Shown here one piece after another: positions 20,896-33,175 of a stretch of 64,000 bases of DNA; within the stretch, counting starts at the first letter, position 1; every line of letters begins with the position of its first letter. The position numbers were made by a program, and so were the translations under genes. The stretch is from Salvia splendens. Lineage: Eukaryota > Streptophyta > Magnoliopsida > Lamiales > Lamiaceae. Location of the stretch: the NCBI RefSeq assembly GCF_004379255.2, contig NC_056038.1, positions 12,810,729 through 12,874,728 on the forward strand. The letters run 5' to 3'. Under the pieces are notes generated by a model that did no database searches, was not told where the DNA came from, and saw only the letters and a program-made list of their open reading frames with translations.

Positions 20896-23800
20896 ATGGC
20901 TCTTCATATAATTTCTATCTTGTGTTTAATCTCTGTGATTCGTTTACAAGCAATATCTTGTGGTCCAGTTGCCAAACCAGGATGCCAAAATATGTGCGGG
21001 AATTTGGCCATTTCATATCCATTTGGGATCGGGTCGAATTGCTCGTTCGACCCGTCCTTTACCATTAGGTGCAACACTATGACAGACCCTCCGAAGGCGT
21101 ACCTTTCCATCATTGATAAACAATTGATTGAGATAAACGAAACCTATGTTCGGGTCAAGTATCCGAACCTGGTTTCGGTTTGCTATGAGTCTGAAGGTGA
21201 TTCGTATAAAGATAGCATTGTGAGTGTGAACTTGACAAGGACTTTGTATTCGCTGTCCATGTACACAAACAGGCTCACCGCCATTGGCTGCGATGACGTT
21301 GTGCTGCAGTCCAACGGAACTTACAATAACGGCGGCTGCTCAGCGTTTTGTGAGGAAGACATCAGCACTCAAACAGGGTATTGCCCATTCAATCCTACTT
21401 CCATTGGTAGTGGTTGTTGCCAGTCTCAAATCGTCGGAGGTAATTCTCATTACATGATATTATAGTTTTAATTTGTAGTAAAATATAATTTTTAGGTAAA
21501 AGTGATATCATCTGCAGTCGTACTCTTTAAAATATCATCAAACGTCTCTAGACAATTGATAAATATTGCAAGAATGATTTTTGCCTTATTTCACGATGTT
21601 TTTGCGCTTTTTCTACTCCCTCATTTCGAAGAAAGATGACCCCTTTCCTTGGGCGGTACGAGATTTTATGCAGCTTTATTTTTTGTGTTAAATGGAGAGA
21701 GTAATGTAGGAGAAGAGGATAAAGTAGAGATAAAAGTGTTTCCATTTTTAGACAAATCAAAAAAGTAAAGTGAGTTATATTCAGTGGGGCGGAGGAAATA
21801 TTTTTATCTAAAGGTCAATGATGTAATTTCATTATTAGTGCTAATCATATTTTTAATCCCTAAACTTTGCTTTAATATCATTTGCAGCCGCTATTTTTAT
21901 AAATATCGCTACACGTCTCTAAATTTTAATATAATATCACTAGGAGTACTTTTGGACTTTTTTCCAGACGAATATACCTTTAAAAGATACTTTTGCTATG
22001 TGTATACGATGTGTGTTGTTGGGCTAGTAACATGGGTAAAAGGGGACGGTGGTGGTGGTTGTCACTATGGTGCCAGGGGAAGGGGGAGATGGTGAGGAGG
22101 ATAGTAGCGCATTTATGTTTAGACATATAAATCAGAAGAAAATTAAACTGTAGGTAATTGTTGAAAATATGATGTTGATGCTTATTATGTTGTATGACAG
22201 AGACGGGATTCGTGGGAGCAAAACTAATAGACTTGAGCAGAAAAGTGCAACGTAGAAAGCTTTTCCCATGCAGCCACGCCTTTATCCAGGAGGTCTCTGG
22301 CACGAATGAAACCGGATTTTCGTATCCGTTGTTCTACCTCCATAACTCAACTGCATTGCAGACTGACAATTGGGCATCTGCAACGAGTCCTCCTGTGGTG
22401 AGGCTGGACTGGATTGCGGGTGTTGAGAATTGCAGCCAAGCTAAGCTGAATCCGACCACGTACGCATGTCAAGATAGCAAGAGTCTATGTGTTGATGTTG
22501 CAAATGTTAGCAAAGGATACCAATGCAGCTGCCTGCAAGGATACGAGGGCAATCCGTACGTGGTTGGAGGCTGCCAACGTTAGTATTCCTCTTTTAGTTT
22601 ATTCCTATGTATACCAAAGGTATACTTTCTAACACTATCTCGGCCAGCAATTGTATTTCGCAGTTCCATAGCCAGAGACGGATGCCGGGATCAATGTGGG
22701 GAACTGTCAATTCCGTTTCCATTTGGAGTCGGGCGGAATTGCTATTTGGAGCCATCTTTTGAAGTTAATTGCGATATGTCAACTAACCCTCCCAAAGCAT
22801 ACCTCTTTGTTCTCAAGGCAGAAATCACTCGGTTAAATTTATCACAGGTTCGGGTGAACTATCCAACACTTGGTTTTTCTTGCTACAATTGGTCCGATAC
22901 ACAGCGAAGAATCATTAAGACAGAGGAGCAAAGCTTGAGTGTTGACTTGTTGGGAACTCAGTTTACGTTGTCGGAAGATAGCTGGATCTCCGTGATTGGG
23001 TGCGATGATATAATGGTGGGTATAACTCGACGTGCCAATCGAACCTTTGTTGGCAGCACATGTGCAACTGTTTGCAAAAATAATCAAATAGCTACTGATT
23101 ATTTAGCATATTGTCCAACTAAGGGTGCTGAGTATTGGCCCGGCAATGGCTGTTGCAGGGCACCCATTCCCAGAGGTATTTACATATTTCTTATATTCCA
23201 ACATAATACAGAAAAGTATACTGTGTCACATAACATTCGGTTGCAGGCACCTCCTACCTTGAAGCCAATTTGAGTGATTTCACTGGACGATGGCCACGTA
23301 CCAATTTCTCTTGCAGCTACGCATTCCTTGGTACCAAGGAAGACTATTATCGAGCAACATACCCCATTTTCAATAACTCAACAAAAGTTCAATCTGATGA
23401 TCCAAACATAAATTATCGACCCACAATATTCTCACTAGACTGGAGGATTGGAGCGCTGAATTGCAAAGAAGCGCTAAAGAATCCGACTGATTATGTGTGT
23501 CAGAATAACACCATCTGCATTGATTTCGATGATACAGTTAGAGGCTACCTATGCAACTGCTCCAACGGATACCAAGGTCATCCTTACCTTAGCCCAGGAT
23601 GCAAAGGTAACCTACTTTTAACTTTTTTTCCTCTTCTATTATATTCAAATTAAATTCAACTTGCTTCAAACGCTAATCAACTGACGTTCTACATGTTTTT
23701 TGAGCAGATATTGATGAATGCGCTGATAGTACAACTAATGAATGCGTTCCAACGTCAATTTGCATCAACGATCCTGGCTCTTATCACTGCTCGTGCCCAA

Positions 23801-25232
23801 AAGGGCACGTTGGTGATGGGAGGAAAGATGGAACCAGTTGCATTAAGCTGCCACCATCCAACACCAAGACCATAATCTTGGCAGGTAACAAAGTTTAGAT
23901 GTTTTCATTTTAATATTCGTTTGTTCAAAATTTCTCGCGTGTTACCATATATATATTCAATTCAATAAGTTTTATCTAAATAAAAAATTAAATAGCATAA
24001 CTTCGTAAGGTTGACTTGCTTTATTATTAATATACACATGTTTGCAGTTTCTCAGTAAAGTAAATTTATGTACAGGGATGGGCTCTGGATTAGGATTTCT
24101 TCTGCTCCTTTTAATGTTGTTTGGGTTGATTAAAGTTATTAAAAAGAGAAGGGAAAAAGTGCTTAAGCAGAAATTTTTCAAACAAAATGGTGGTCTTCTC
24201 TTGCAGCAACAAACAAGTGAAAGCACACTTGGAAAAACAAATCTTTTCACTGCAAAAGAGTTGGAGGTAGCTACTGATGACTTTAACGAAAACCGAATCC
24301 TTGGACATGGAGGTCAGGGTATTGTCTATAAAGGTATGTTATCTGATGGTAAAATTGTGGCAGTGAAAAAATCAAAGTTGGTTGAAGAGAATCAATTGAA
24401 ACCGTTCATAAATGAGGTCGTTATATTGTCACAATTAAATCACAAGAATGTGGTTAGATTGTTGGGGTGTTGTTTGGAGACGGAAGTTCCTTTGCTTGTG
24501 TATGAATTCATGCCGAATGGTAACCTTTATGATCTCATACATGATCCAAATAACGAATTTCCATTTCCATGGAACATGCGTTTGAAAATCGCTGCAGATA
24601 TAGCCGGTGCACTGGCCTATTTGCACTCTGCATCTTCTGTGTCAGTCTATCACAGAGATATCAAGTCAAGTAATCTCCTTCTGGACGAGAAATATGTTGT
24701 CAAAGTGTCGGACTTTGGGACTTCGAAGCCCATTTCTGCAAATCAAACTCACTTAACTACTCTGGTTAAAGGGACGTTTGGATATTTAGATCCAGAGTAT
24801 TTTCATTCGAGTAAATTCACTGAAAAAAGCGATGTTTATAGTTTTGGAGTGGTTCTTGTCGAGCTTCTTACCGGGCAAATACCAATTTCTATTGATGAAC
24901 AAGAGGAGGAAAGAAGCCTAGCTACGCGGTTTCGTACATGCATGATAAGAAACTGCTTGGACACAATTTTGGATCCTCAAATGTTAGAGGAAGGAAGAAA
25001 GGAAGAGGTGATTTTAGTGGCGAGGATTGCAGAAAAATGTTTGAATTTGAAAGGAAAACTGAGACCAACTATGAAAGAAGTGGCTACCGAATTGGAAAGT
25101 TTTAGGATGTCTCAAAGGTCTGTTACAGTTGAAGATGTGAGAGTTGAAAATGAGTCTGAAGATATTGTGAGAAGCTTTGAAGACGTCCCTGCAACGATTT
25201 CAGACAACGAATACACATTGCCGGGTAGATAG
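20896..25232 (+). CDS. Wall-associated kinase-like receptor with duplicated ectodomain
   Basis: Six exons: 20896-21439, 22201-22578, 22648-23175, 23247-23606, 23708-23884 and 24076-25232, all with GT-AG borders and introns in the same phase, giving 1047 aa. An in-frame ATG at 20866 is possible, but [21 protein letters not shown] is the better signal peptide. Exon 1 holds a GUB_WAK pectin-binding domain ([17 protein letters not shown]). Exon 2 holds a WAK-associated Cys-rich segment. Exon 3 is a second GUB_WAK-like domain ([15 protein letters not shown]) and exon 4 a second Cys-rich segment. Exon 5 is EGF_CA (DIDECADS). Exon 6 starts with the membrane segment after GMGSG, then a kinase with glycine loop GHGGQGIV, Lys760, HRD 855-857 and DFG from 875. 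It should sense cell-wall pectin fragments at the plasma membrane and signal inward. The doubled ectodomain is unlike the third WAKL here. Expression is untested. Confidence 0.9.
21614..21800. mobile_element. MITE in intron 1 of the intact WAKL gene
   Basis: It starts TACTCCCTCATTTCGAAGAA and ends GTGGGGCGGAGGAAATA, about 187 bp, with imperfect inverted ends. It explains part of the 761-bp intron 1. The pseudogene copy has a different MITE in the same intron, so these inserted after the gene duplication. Confidence 0.55.
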
Positions 25233-26048
25233 TTATCATAGTGTAGGCAATGTCCTCTGATACATCAAACATACCCCTTAAAATTAACTGTGTCTGTAGT
25301 AGAGATTGTATGTAGTACACTGAAATTAGTATCCATCTCCAACTTCTCTACCATTTGTTTTTTTTTGAACATGAATGAGTTATACTTAAGAGTTGTTATA
25401 TATATTTTGAGTGTAGAATGATTTTGCTCTTATTTTTTGTTGTGTATTTACAATCTACAATCAACCCGGAGCGAATAATAGTGTACAAAAAAAGATTAAA
25501 TTATCTACATAATTACGGGGAGTGCATTATTGTGTTTACTAAATAAATCATTTGCTATAAAATTTATTTGCTGATATCTTGCAATTGATTGCTGACACTG
25601 TTTGGGTACGTACATGCAAGAAAGCATGTTACATGTTGCTTGCATTTGTATTTTTCATAATTTATGGTGAAAATTTTATTTATCACATGATTTATCATTT
25701 ATTATTATTTACAGTTAATGAAACTAATAGAAATAATAAATAATGGAATAAAAAATATTTATATTGTTATGTACAGAAAATATTTGAGACATAGCATATA
25801 AAAAACGAAAATTTTCAAATGATTGAAAATTGATAATGGCGGACGTGAGATTGGAATTAATGGTGAGTAATTAGATTAACAAGAAGGAAACTGAATACTG
25901 GAAAAGAAATTAAATAAAATAGAGAAAATTAAAGATGAGATTGAAAGTCACCAGTCGCCTACAATGTCAATCCCGCCCGAAATTAGTGGGTCGGCTCGAA
26001 TAGCCCGGTAAAATTACTGGGTAAGTGACAAACACGAATATTGCATGT
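25233..26048. other. Downstream region of the WAKL gene
   Basis: AT-rich 3' flank. No gene, no clear repeat ends. A block with CCCGAAATTAGTGGGTCGG and GAATAGCCCGG at 25975-26025 resembles the CCCGAA/GGGTTAG-rich repeat at 27351-28110 and may be a fragment of it. Confidence 0.4.
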
Positions 26049-27346
26049 TGTTAAGGGCTATATTTGACTCGTTTCAAATGTCAATCATGCAAATTATGTT
26101 CTTAAATTGCATATGTTATACATTTGGAATTTTTGATGTGTTTGTTGATAGATGATAGTAGAAAAAGACAGAAAAAGGTGCAAAAGGCCAAGGTGCAGCA
26201 GCCTCAGTTCAAGCCGATTTTACCAGCGCTGTTGAAATCCAATCAGTGATTAGTTCATACCATTTTCTTCGTCTTCGAAAGAGCTTCGTGTGGATAACTT
26301 AAACGTCTCAATCGGAGTTCTATAGAGAAAGTTATGACCATTCTACGAACATTGCGCAGTGCAGTCAAAGCTAACGGAAATTTAGGCCGAAATTGAAGGA
26401 AGAAAATAAATTGTTGCTCAAATCTCTCCATTTATTGTAGGGCACGAAAACTATCGAAGCTAAACCATTTTTCCACCCTATAAATACATCTTAACCTAAT
26501 TCATATTCTTTATCTCAGAGCCTCCAACCCTTCTCCCCTCTACACATTCTTCCATTCCATATTCCACAAATAATTGATCCATCTTCCATTGGAGAGGAGC
26601 TCTGCAGATCCAGGCAAGAGAGACTGAAGATTGGATTCAACCTTGGGTTTTATCAATTTCTTTCATGTCTAGTACTTTTATTGATTTTACTACTTGTCTA
26701 TGAGTAGTTAAATATCTTTTGTATGGTTTTTGGTGAAGACTATTATAAACATATTTTGATTTAGAGTAAAAGGCAAAAACTGATCCTGAACATATGCTCA
26801 TTTTATGCTTTTGGTCCTATACTTTATCTTTTAAATTTTTGCATCTGAACATTTCAACTCGAATCACAATTGGTCCTACACTAACAATTCCATCAATTTT
26901 TAAACGATTTTAACCCGATTTTGACCGATGTTTAAACTGTTTTAACCCGAATGGGATTGTTCAAACCATCAAAATCGGTCAAAATCGGGTTTAAACCGTT
27001 TAAAAATTGACGGAATTGTTAGTGTAGGACCAATTGTGATCCGAGTTGAAATGTTCAGAATGCAAAAATTCAAAAGATAAAGTATAAGACCAAAATCATA
27101 AAATTGACATATGTTCAGGACCAGTTTTAGCCTTTACTCTTTGATTGATTGAATTGAACCTTTTCCTAGCTCTTGTGCTTGTTCAAAACCAAAAATACTA
27201 TGTGTCTCTAGATAGTATATGACGCTTAATATATGATAGCTAGTTGCAATCTTATTTTCTGTGTTCGATATCCCAGTACTGACCTTTAGCTATACTAGAT
27301 CTACCCTGTAAACTTGCAGGTATTTTTAGTACTAATAAATAGTGCA
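26049..27346 (+). repeat. Probable solo LTR with a nested MITE
   Basis: It begins TGTTAAGGGCTATATTTGAC and ends near GACCTTTAGCTATACTAGAT and AAATAGTGCA, as plant LTRs often do. A TATA-like CTATAAATA lies at about 26479, followed by a CT-rich leader. Removing the foldback MITE at 26764-27139 leaves about 0.9 kb. No matching LTR partner or internal region is present. I could not find a 5-bp target duplication, so the exact ends are uncertain. Confidence 0.45.
26764..27139. mobile_element. Mutator-like foldback MITE (~376 bp)
   Basis: Almost the whole element is an inverted repeat. The left arm starts GAGTAAAAGGC and the right arm ends GCCTTTACTC. GGTCCTACACTAACAATTCC in the left arm is mirrored by GGAATTGTTAGTGTAGGACC in the right. 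It is flanked by near-identical 9-bp repeats, TTTGATTTA (26755-26763) and TTTGATTGA (27140-27148), as expected for a Mutator-type target duplication. A transcript would fold into one long hairpin. Confidence 0.8.
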
Positions 27347-27350
27347 ATAG

Positions 27351-28110
27351 TAAGGCCTGTAATTTTGTAACCCGAATACAAAACGGGTTAAACGGGTTAG
27401 CCCGAATGGGTTGGCGGGTTAAACAGGTTGCGAGTCGGCCCGACGAGTTGTACCTTTTAATTAAAAAATATTTGATTTTAGGGTTTTTTTATTTTTGAAT
27501 TTCATGTGGCACAATATTAGTATTCTTCAATCTTTATTCTATATTTTTCCACTCGATCTCACACTATCAACTTTCAAGTTCCACATCGCATCATTATTCC
27601 ATCATCTGCCAAGTCTTACCACCACCAAAGCCAATCAAGACAAAATTAAGAACTAATCCATCAAAATCTTATTATACAATTTTTGTTTTAATAATGATTC
27701 ATGTAAGATATGATTTTTAATTTTCATAAATAATTAATTATGAACAATGCCAAAATAATACAAGAATATAAGCTTTAATTCAAATTGATTAATTAAATTT
27801 TAATTTATCTTTATTTATGTTGTAGTTGATCGAAATGAAAAGTAATTTTAAGATTTTATATGATTCAAATAGTAAGAAGAAAAAATATCTAAAATTTAAA
27901 AGTATTTTATAGAGGAAAATTTTGATACAAGAGATTATTTTTGAAAGTTTTTAGGCCCGAATAGCCCAATGGGTTAGCTAGAAACCCGGCGGGTTAGGGT
28001 TGAAATATATGATCCGAAAAATTCATAACCCGAATAGCCCGCACCAAATAGCCTGGCAACCTGAGTGAATTAAGCTGAACCCGAATGAATTAGCCCGATT
28101 GACATCCCTA
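27351..28110. repeat. Unclassified repeat rich in CCCGAA/GGGTTAG motifs
   Basis: Both ends carry CCCGAATA/GGGTTAGCCCG-type text (27368-27450 and 27955-28110), and the interior is AT-rich. The right end, read on the minus strand, begins TAGGGATGTCAATCGGGCTA, as in many plant hAT-like non-autonomous elements. The left end matches only loosely and no target duplication was found. Confidence 0.35.
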
Positions 28111-28815
28111 CGTGCTCTCATCAATTCTTTTAAGTATGCTCTCATCAATTCTTTTAAGTACTATTAAAAAAGTGGGCTAATAATTTTTTATACGACACGA
28201 AAACTATACATAATTATGCATAAAATTAATGAGTTTGAGTCAAGCTCTATTGGGTTCATGTTATTATGTTAATCCCTTATGAACCCTATAATTTTGGGTT
28301 AAGTTCGGGTGACCTATTAAAAAATGAAACCTATAACCTTAAATTATTTTTATTTTTTCAAAAAAGATTATTTTTGTTTTATTCTATAGGTTTTTGTAAA
28401 TCAAGTTTTTATCGTGTAAATCAAGTTTAAAAATGAGATTTGGTCGTGTAATATCAAGTTTAATTATGTAAATCAGGTTTTATCATGTAATATAAAGTTT
28501 TCATTGCGTAAATCAGATTCAGGTTGTTATTAGATTGTTATCGTGATCAACCCATAGTATATTGTGTCGTATACGAGTTTGATTCAAGTTTAAAGGTCGC
28601 AAGTCATGTTTGTGCTCTGGTTGAGAATTTCAGTAACATATCGGATTCATGTCAGACCTTATTGGATTAGGTCGATATTACGTTCAGTGGCGGATTCAAT
28701 ATTTTTTGTTTGGGGTACGATAAATAATGATAACGATTCGAAGCTTCAAAATTTGACCATTTGTTTTTATTTTATTTTATTTTATTTTCTCACTAAAATA
28801 TAATTTTAATTTTAT
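28111..28815. other. AT-rich intergenic DNA
   Basis: No gene. A 26-bp direct duplication with GCTCTCATCAATTCTTTTAA lies at about 28114-28160. Short repeated phrases such as GTAAATCAAGTTT and GTAAATCAGGTTT occur at 28390-28510. Nothing else can be assigned. Confidence 0.4.
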
Positions 28816-29030
28816 TACTCCCTCTGTCCCACTCAAGATGTCCATGTTCTTGAGTGGCATGAGATTTTAAGAGGAGTTGTTAGGTGGAATAAATACAGAG
28901 AAAAATGTGGTTGAATATTTTAATGAAGAAAAAGGTGAGAGGAATTTATTTCCAAATATAGAAAGTAGACATCTTGAGTTAGACAAACTAAAAATGAAAA
29001 ATGGACATATTAAGTGGGACGGAGAAAGTA
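28816..29030. mobile_element. Stowaway-like MITE
   Basis: TACTCCCTCTGTCCCACTCA at the left and TTAAGTGGGACGGAGAAAGTA (minus one base) at the right form the termini. It has the same ACATCTTGAG-containing interior as the element at 8773-8985. Confidence 0.8.
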
Positions 29031-29466
29031 TTAAAAACATTATATAGATGTGCTTTAGAGTAAAATCAGAAAGATAATAACCAATTATATATTACACGAA
29101 ACAACATGCATTAGAAAAGAATTAAAATCTATTACAATATTAAAAAAACTAAAATAATAAAGATATAAAAAACAGCGTCCAATTTTTTGAAAAAATGAAT
29201 GTGTGTGAATTGTGTTGGTTTTAAATCCAATCAATATTTAAAAAATTAAAAATAAAAACTAAAAAGACAAAAAATGTATAAAAATCCATATAATTGAAAA
29301 ATAGAAAAATAAATATATATGCATTATATAGGTTTTCCTTTTCGAATGCATTTTAGAATATTTAAAAAGATATAAAAGTAAAAATATAAAAATGGCAAGA
29401 TTTAAAGATAAAAAAAAACTTACAGAATATGACGAATGACGTTTGTGTGATCAGTCTCACACCTAA
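29031..29466. other. AT-rich spacer before the Harbinger element
   Basis: No gene or clear repeat. The TAA at 29464-29466 is the left target duplication of the following transposon. Confidence 0.5.
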
Positions 29467-29490
29467 GACCATCCACAACGGGTCTCGCCG

Positions 29491-29528
29491 GCGTCTCGCG
29501 TCTCGTCTCGAGACGAGACGCGAGACGC
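29491..29528. repeat. Perfect 38-bp palindrome in the Harbinger left end
   Basis: The sequence GCGTCTCGCGTCTCGTCTC is followed immediately by its exact reverse complement. It lies 24 bp inside the terminal repeat and may be a transposase or host-factor binding site or a cruciform-forming block. Confidence 0.9.
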
Positions 29529-30078
29529 GTTGCAGCCTCCATCTCGTCCCGTCTCGTCGCGCGTCTCGTCGCGCGTCTCACCTCGGCGAGCCACGAGACG
29601 AGCTGTCTCGCCACGCGCCTAGGCGACGTGGCGCAGCCCGGCGTAGTGCGTGACGCCCACTCGCCGGCCCGCGAGTGGGCGTCGTCACGTGATGACGCAA
29701 TAAATATTATTTTTTTAAAAAAATTCGAATTTAAATAAATAAAAAATTTTTGTAACGGTATTATTACCGTTTTTTTGTTTTTTTTTTATATTTTTTTGTT
29801 TTTTATTAAATTTTTTACTCTATAAATACTCCTAAACCCATCCTCATTTACACACAACTACACATCTATTCTTCCTATCATCTAAATTTTCTCTCAAATT
29901 TTCGCTGAAATTTTCATAACCCAACTCAAGATGTCCGGCGACGGCGAGGGCAACTATGGCGGCTCCGGCTCCGGCGGGTGGGATCTCAACTCATTCGGCG
30001 ATTGGGAGAACATGATCAACACATTGGGCGGTGGAGGTTCGTCAACGCCGGGGACCCAGGGTTCGGCGACGCCGGGGG

Positions 30079-32532
30079 TGTAATGTCCGTTTTTTTTATT
30101 TAAGGGGTGTTTGCTTTTTGTGTATATCTTGTTTAAGATATGGTGTGGTATGTTTTATTTGTTTTATATTATTTATGGGTGTGAATATTTAGTTTTATGG
30201 TTATTTGAAAAGCAAATTAATATCTTAATTAATAAATTAAACCCCCCCCTCTCTCTCGGTTTTTCTCTCCCTCTCCCTCTCTCTTTTTCGAAAACCCTCT
30301 CTCTCTCCCCACTAATTTCTCAACCTCCCCCACTCCCTCTTAACCGATTCATTCCCCTTTTTCCAATCTTTTTCTCTCTTCGGTCTCTCTCAATCTCTCA
30401 TCTCTCTCTTTCGCGAAGTTGCTCTCTCACCGGTAAGTTCTCTCGCCCTCCTCCCTCTCGGTTTACCTTTCCCCTTTCACTCCCTCTCATCATCGTCTTG
30501 GATTCCTCAAGGTGATACCCCCCTTCGTCGTGAATCGGAGTCGTAAGAGGAAGTAAAGCTTTTTCACTACGTTGAACTATCCGGGAAAGGTAACACAAGG
30601 CCTCAACTCTCGTTTAATTCGAATTCATGCATGTAGGACGTTTTGGAGGGGTTAGATGCTGAATAAGTTGTGGGATTATGTGTTTGTGTGAAGCATGTTT
30701 TTGATGGTAACTGACAGTGGGTTCCGACCCCTTTTTGACTGAGCAAACGATCTTCTTTTGGTACGAATTTTTAACCGTATAAACTTGGATGTGTCTTCGG
30801 TGTGGTGTGTAAATTTCAGCTTCATTGGATGTCGTATGATTTTATTATGATTTTTGCAAGTAAACTGCGCAGATTCACGAATTGTATGTTTTTGGGAGAT
30901 GTTTTCATGTGCAATGGTTGGGTTTCTGAGTGTTGTGCTTTTGTGATGTATGTGGGTGTGTTTGGCCAAGAGATGGCTCGGAGGAATCAGTGTTTGGTTC
31001 GAGAGTTTTCGTGTGTGTTGGCCGAGAGTTTTAGGGTTCAGCCTAGGGCAGTTTTGTGGAGAGTCTGGAAGGGATGATCCCAGGTGTTTGGGTGTGTTTT
31101 GGGATGTAGAATGCGTGGTGTGTTTGTCGTATAGGGTTTGAGAATCGGGGGTCAGAGGAAAAGGGGTGTAAACTAGGTGCCGAGCAGACGGCCGAGATGG
31201 TCGGCCGAGGTGCCGAGCATGCGGCCGAGATGGTCGGCCGAGGTGCCGAGCCGGACGGCCGAGACGGTCGGCCGAGGTGCCGAGCAGGCGGCCGAGATGG
31301 TCGGCCGAGGTGCCGAGACACAGGCGGCCGAGACAGCCGGCCGAGGTACCGAGCCAGGCCGAGACGCCGAGCCTTTTTCCCGAACCTGTTCCGAGCCAGG
31401 TGAGCCGTTTGTGCAGTGTGGGTGTTCCGGGAGTTTGAGTGTTGTGTTTGTGTCGTGTGCGCGTCTTGGGTACGTGGTATGCGTGTCGGGTGCGTGCGTG
31501 GTGTGTTTCGGACGTGTTTTTTTTTGTGTGTTTGTTATAACATGTTGTTAAGTGTGTATACGTGTAACGTGCTAGATGTTGAAGTCATCCAAGTAGGAAT
31601 CATGCATTGTCGTTAAACATCGTCTACCCTGACTCTAATTATGATATTTATTTATCTTTCAAAAGGGTGATCTTTTACGAGGAAAGTGTGGTTGAAGGGA
31701 ACTATTTTAAAGGCTAAGCAATCGAGGTGGGCTTTTCTACCCTACTTTTATGTGGGTTATCTTTAAATACGGACTTCGTTCCGGAAATGTTTATGGAGGT
31801 GAACTGTTTGTCTTGCCAATTATTTCGTTTTGAAACCTATCTGAAGTGGTTTACCACATATGTTTAATCGAATTCGGGTCTGTTGGGCTGCGAACCCTCA
31901 GGCTAGTGTACACGAGACTGGGTGCCATCTGAGAGCAAGTTGGCCGGTCTAGATGACCTGGGGTGTGGCCACGCCCCTTGTCATGGTTTGGATCAGATAG
32001 TGTATGATTGAGGGAATAAGGGTGGCAATATCGGAAAATGACTGCGCAGTCGAATTTATGAAATGTATTTTTGTGTACTTGGGTTATTTTCATTACACTC
32101 AAAACCCCAATGTTACACTGTTATGGCATGACAAACTATGTTTTTGGCGTGTGTCCACTGAGTGCAATAAGTACTCAGCCCTGCATGTTGTTTTCTTAAT
32201 GTGCAGGTTGAGCGGCGATGGGGAGGACGGATGTTGAGCAGTTAAAGCCAAAGTGTGTTTTTATCTTTCGGATGGTGTCGTGTCGTCATACCCGGCATCA
32301 TCTGTCTTTTGGGTCTTTTCCGCTGCTTGTAAACCGTCACGATGTTTTCATTTCAAACTCTGAATACTTTAACTCAAGAATGTCGTCACAGTACTTTGTT
32401 TTGAATTGAATTTCCTTTTATTAAATGTTTTCGAGTCAAATATTCTCGTTCCCCCTTTCTTCCCCGCTTCTTTACTCCTCCCCTAGTCGCGGTCCACCGT
32501 ACTTCCTATCCTTAGGAAATGCGGGCGTGACA
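30079..32532 (+). repeat. Left LTR of the gypsy element (2454 bp)
   Basis: It starts TGTAATGTCCG and ends GCGGGCGTGACA. It contains a CT-rich block (30240-30430) and a G+C-rich minisatellite (31176-31360), shorter than in the right LTR. Open frames inside it are repeated exactly in the other LTR and look non-coding. Confidence 0.95.
31176..31360. repeat. Minisatellite in the left LTR, ~33-41 bp units, about 5 copies
   Basis: Units contain GCCGAGATGGTCGGCCGAGG followed by TGCCGAGC and a short variable link (AGACG, ATGCG or CGGACG). The basic period is about 33 bp. The right LTR has the same array with roughly twice as many units. Confidence 0.9.
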
Positions 32533-32535
32533 GAG

Positions 32536-32547
32536 TGGTATCAGAGC
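32536..32547 (+). other. Primer-binding site of the gypsy element (tRNA-iMet type)
   Basis: TGGTATCAGAGC lies three bases after the left LTR and is the standard plant match to the 3' end of initiator methionine tRNA. Confidence 0.9.
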
Positions 32548-32575
32548 CTAGGTTTTCTCTTTCTGCTCTGGACCC

Positions 32576-32607
<32 letters not shown>

Positions 32608-33175
32608 TCTTTTTCTGACTGGAGTAAGTTTTCAAAAGTGTCATTGGCTCAACATCCGACTCATCGCACTCAACCTGAAATGAGGTAATGAAAATTTCGA
32701 AATTTTGGAAAGTATATGGAAGTGGAGGAAATTGTGATTTTGGTGTTGAAAATGATTTTTGGAAAGTTTAAGTAAATATTGACGCATGTAAAAGGGTGCA
32801 AATTGGTGTGAAAAGTTGGAAATTATTTGAATGGTGAATTGTTATTGTGGGTTATGAACTGTTATAGTATGTTATGAACTGTTTTTGTGTGTCGAATGTA
32901 CTTGAAAGCATGTAGCTGATGTATGATGATTTGATGATGTGATTGTTGATGTGAGCTTTTATGTGAGTATGTGTTGGCCTTTTGAATGTTTGAACTTAGA
33001 CGTGATAGATTTTCACTAGTGCTTCTTGGACCTATGATAGATAAGAGCTTTTGGCCTTTGAACACCAGCGGGTTTGGGTTAGAACAGCGATACGTGCATA
33101 CACTCTCTCTCTCTCTCTTCTTCGGTTATGCACTCTGTTTTTATACGCGAGGCGGTTGTTTCTGTTTTTCTATAG

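Noticed and set aside
29429..29653. Arg-rich frames at the Harbinger left end
   Set aside because: They arise from GTCTCG/CGAGAC subterminal repeats and a palindrome, open on both strands.
30111..30515. 134-codon open frame in the gypsy LTR, repeated at 38517-38921
   Set aside because: It lies in a CT-rich LTR leader, gives low-complexity protein and recurs only because the LTR is repeated.
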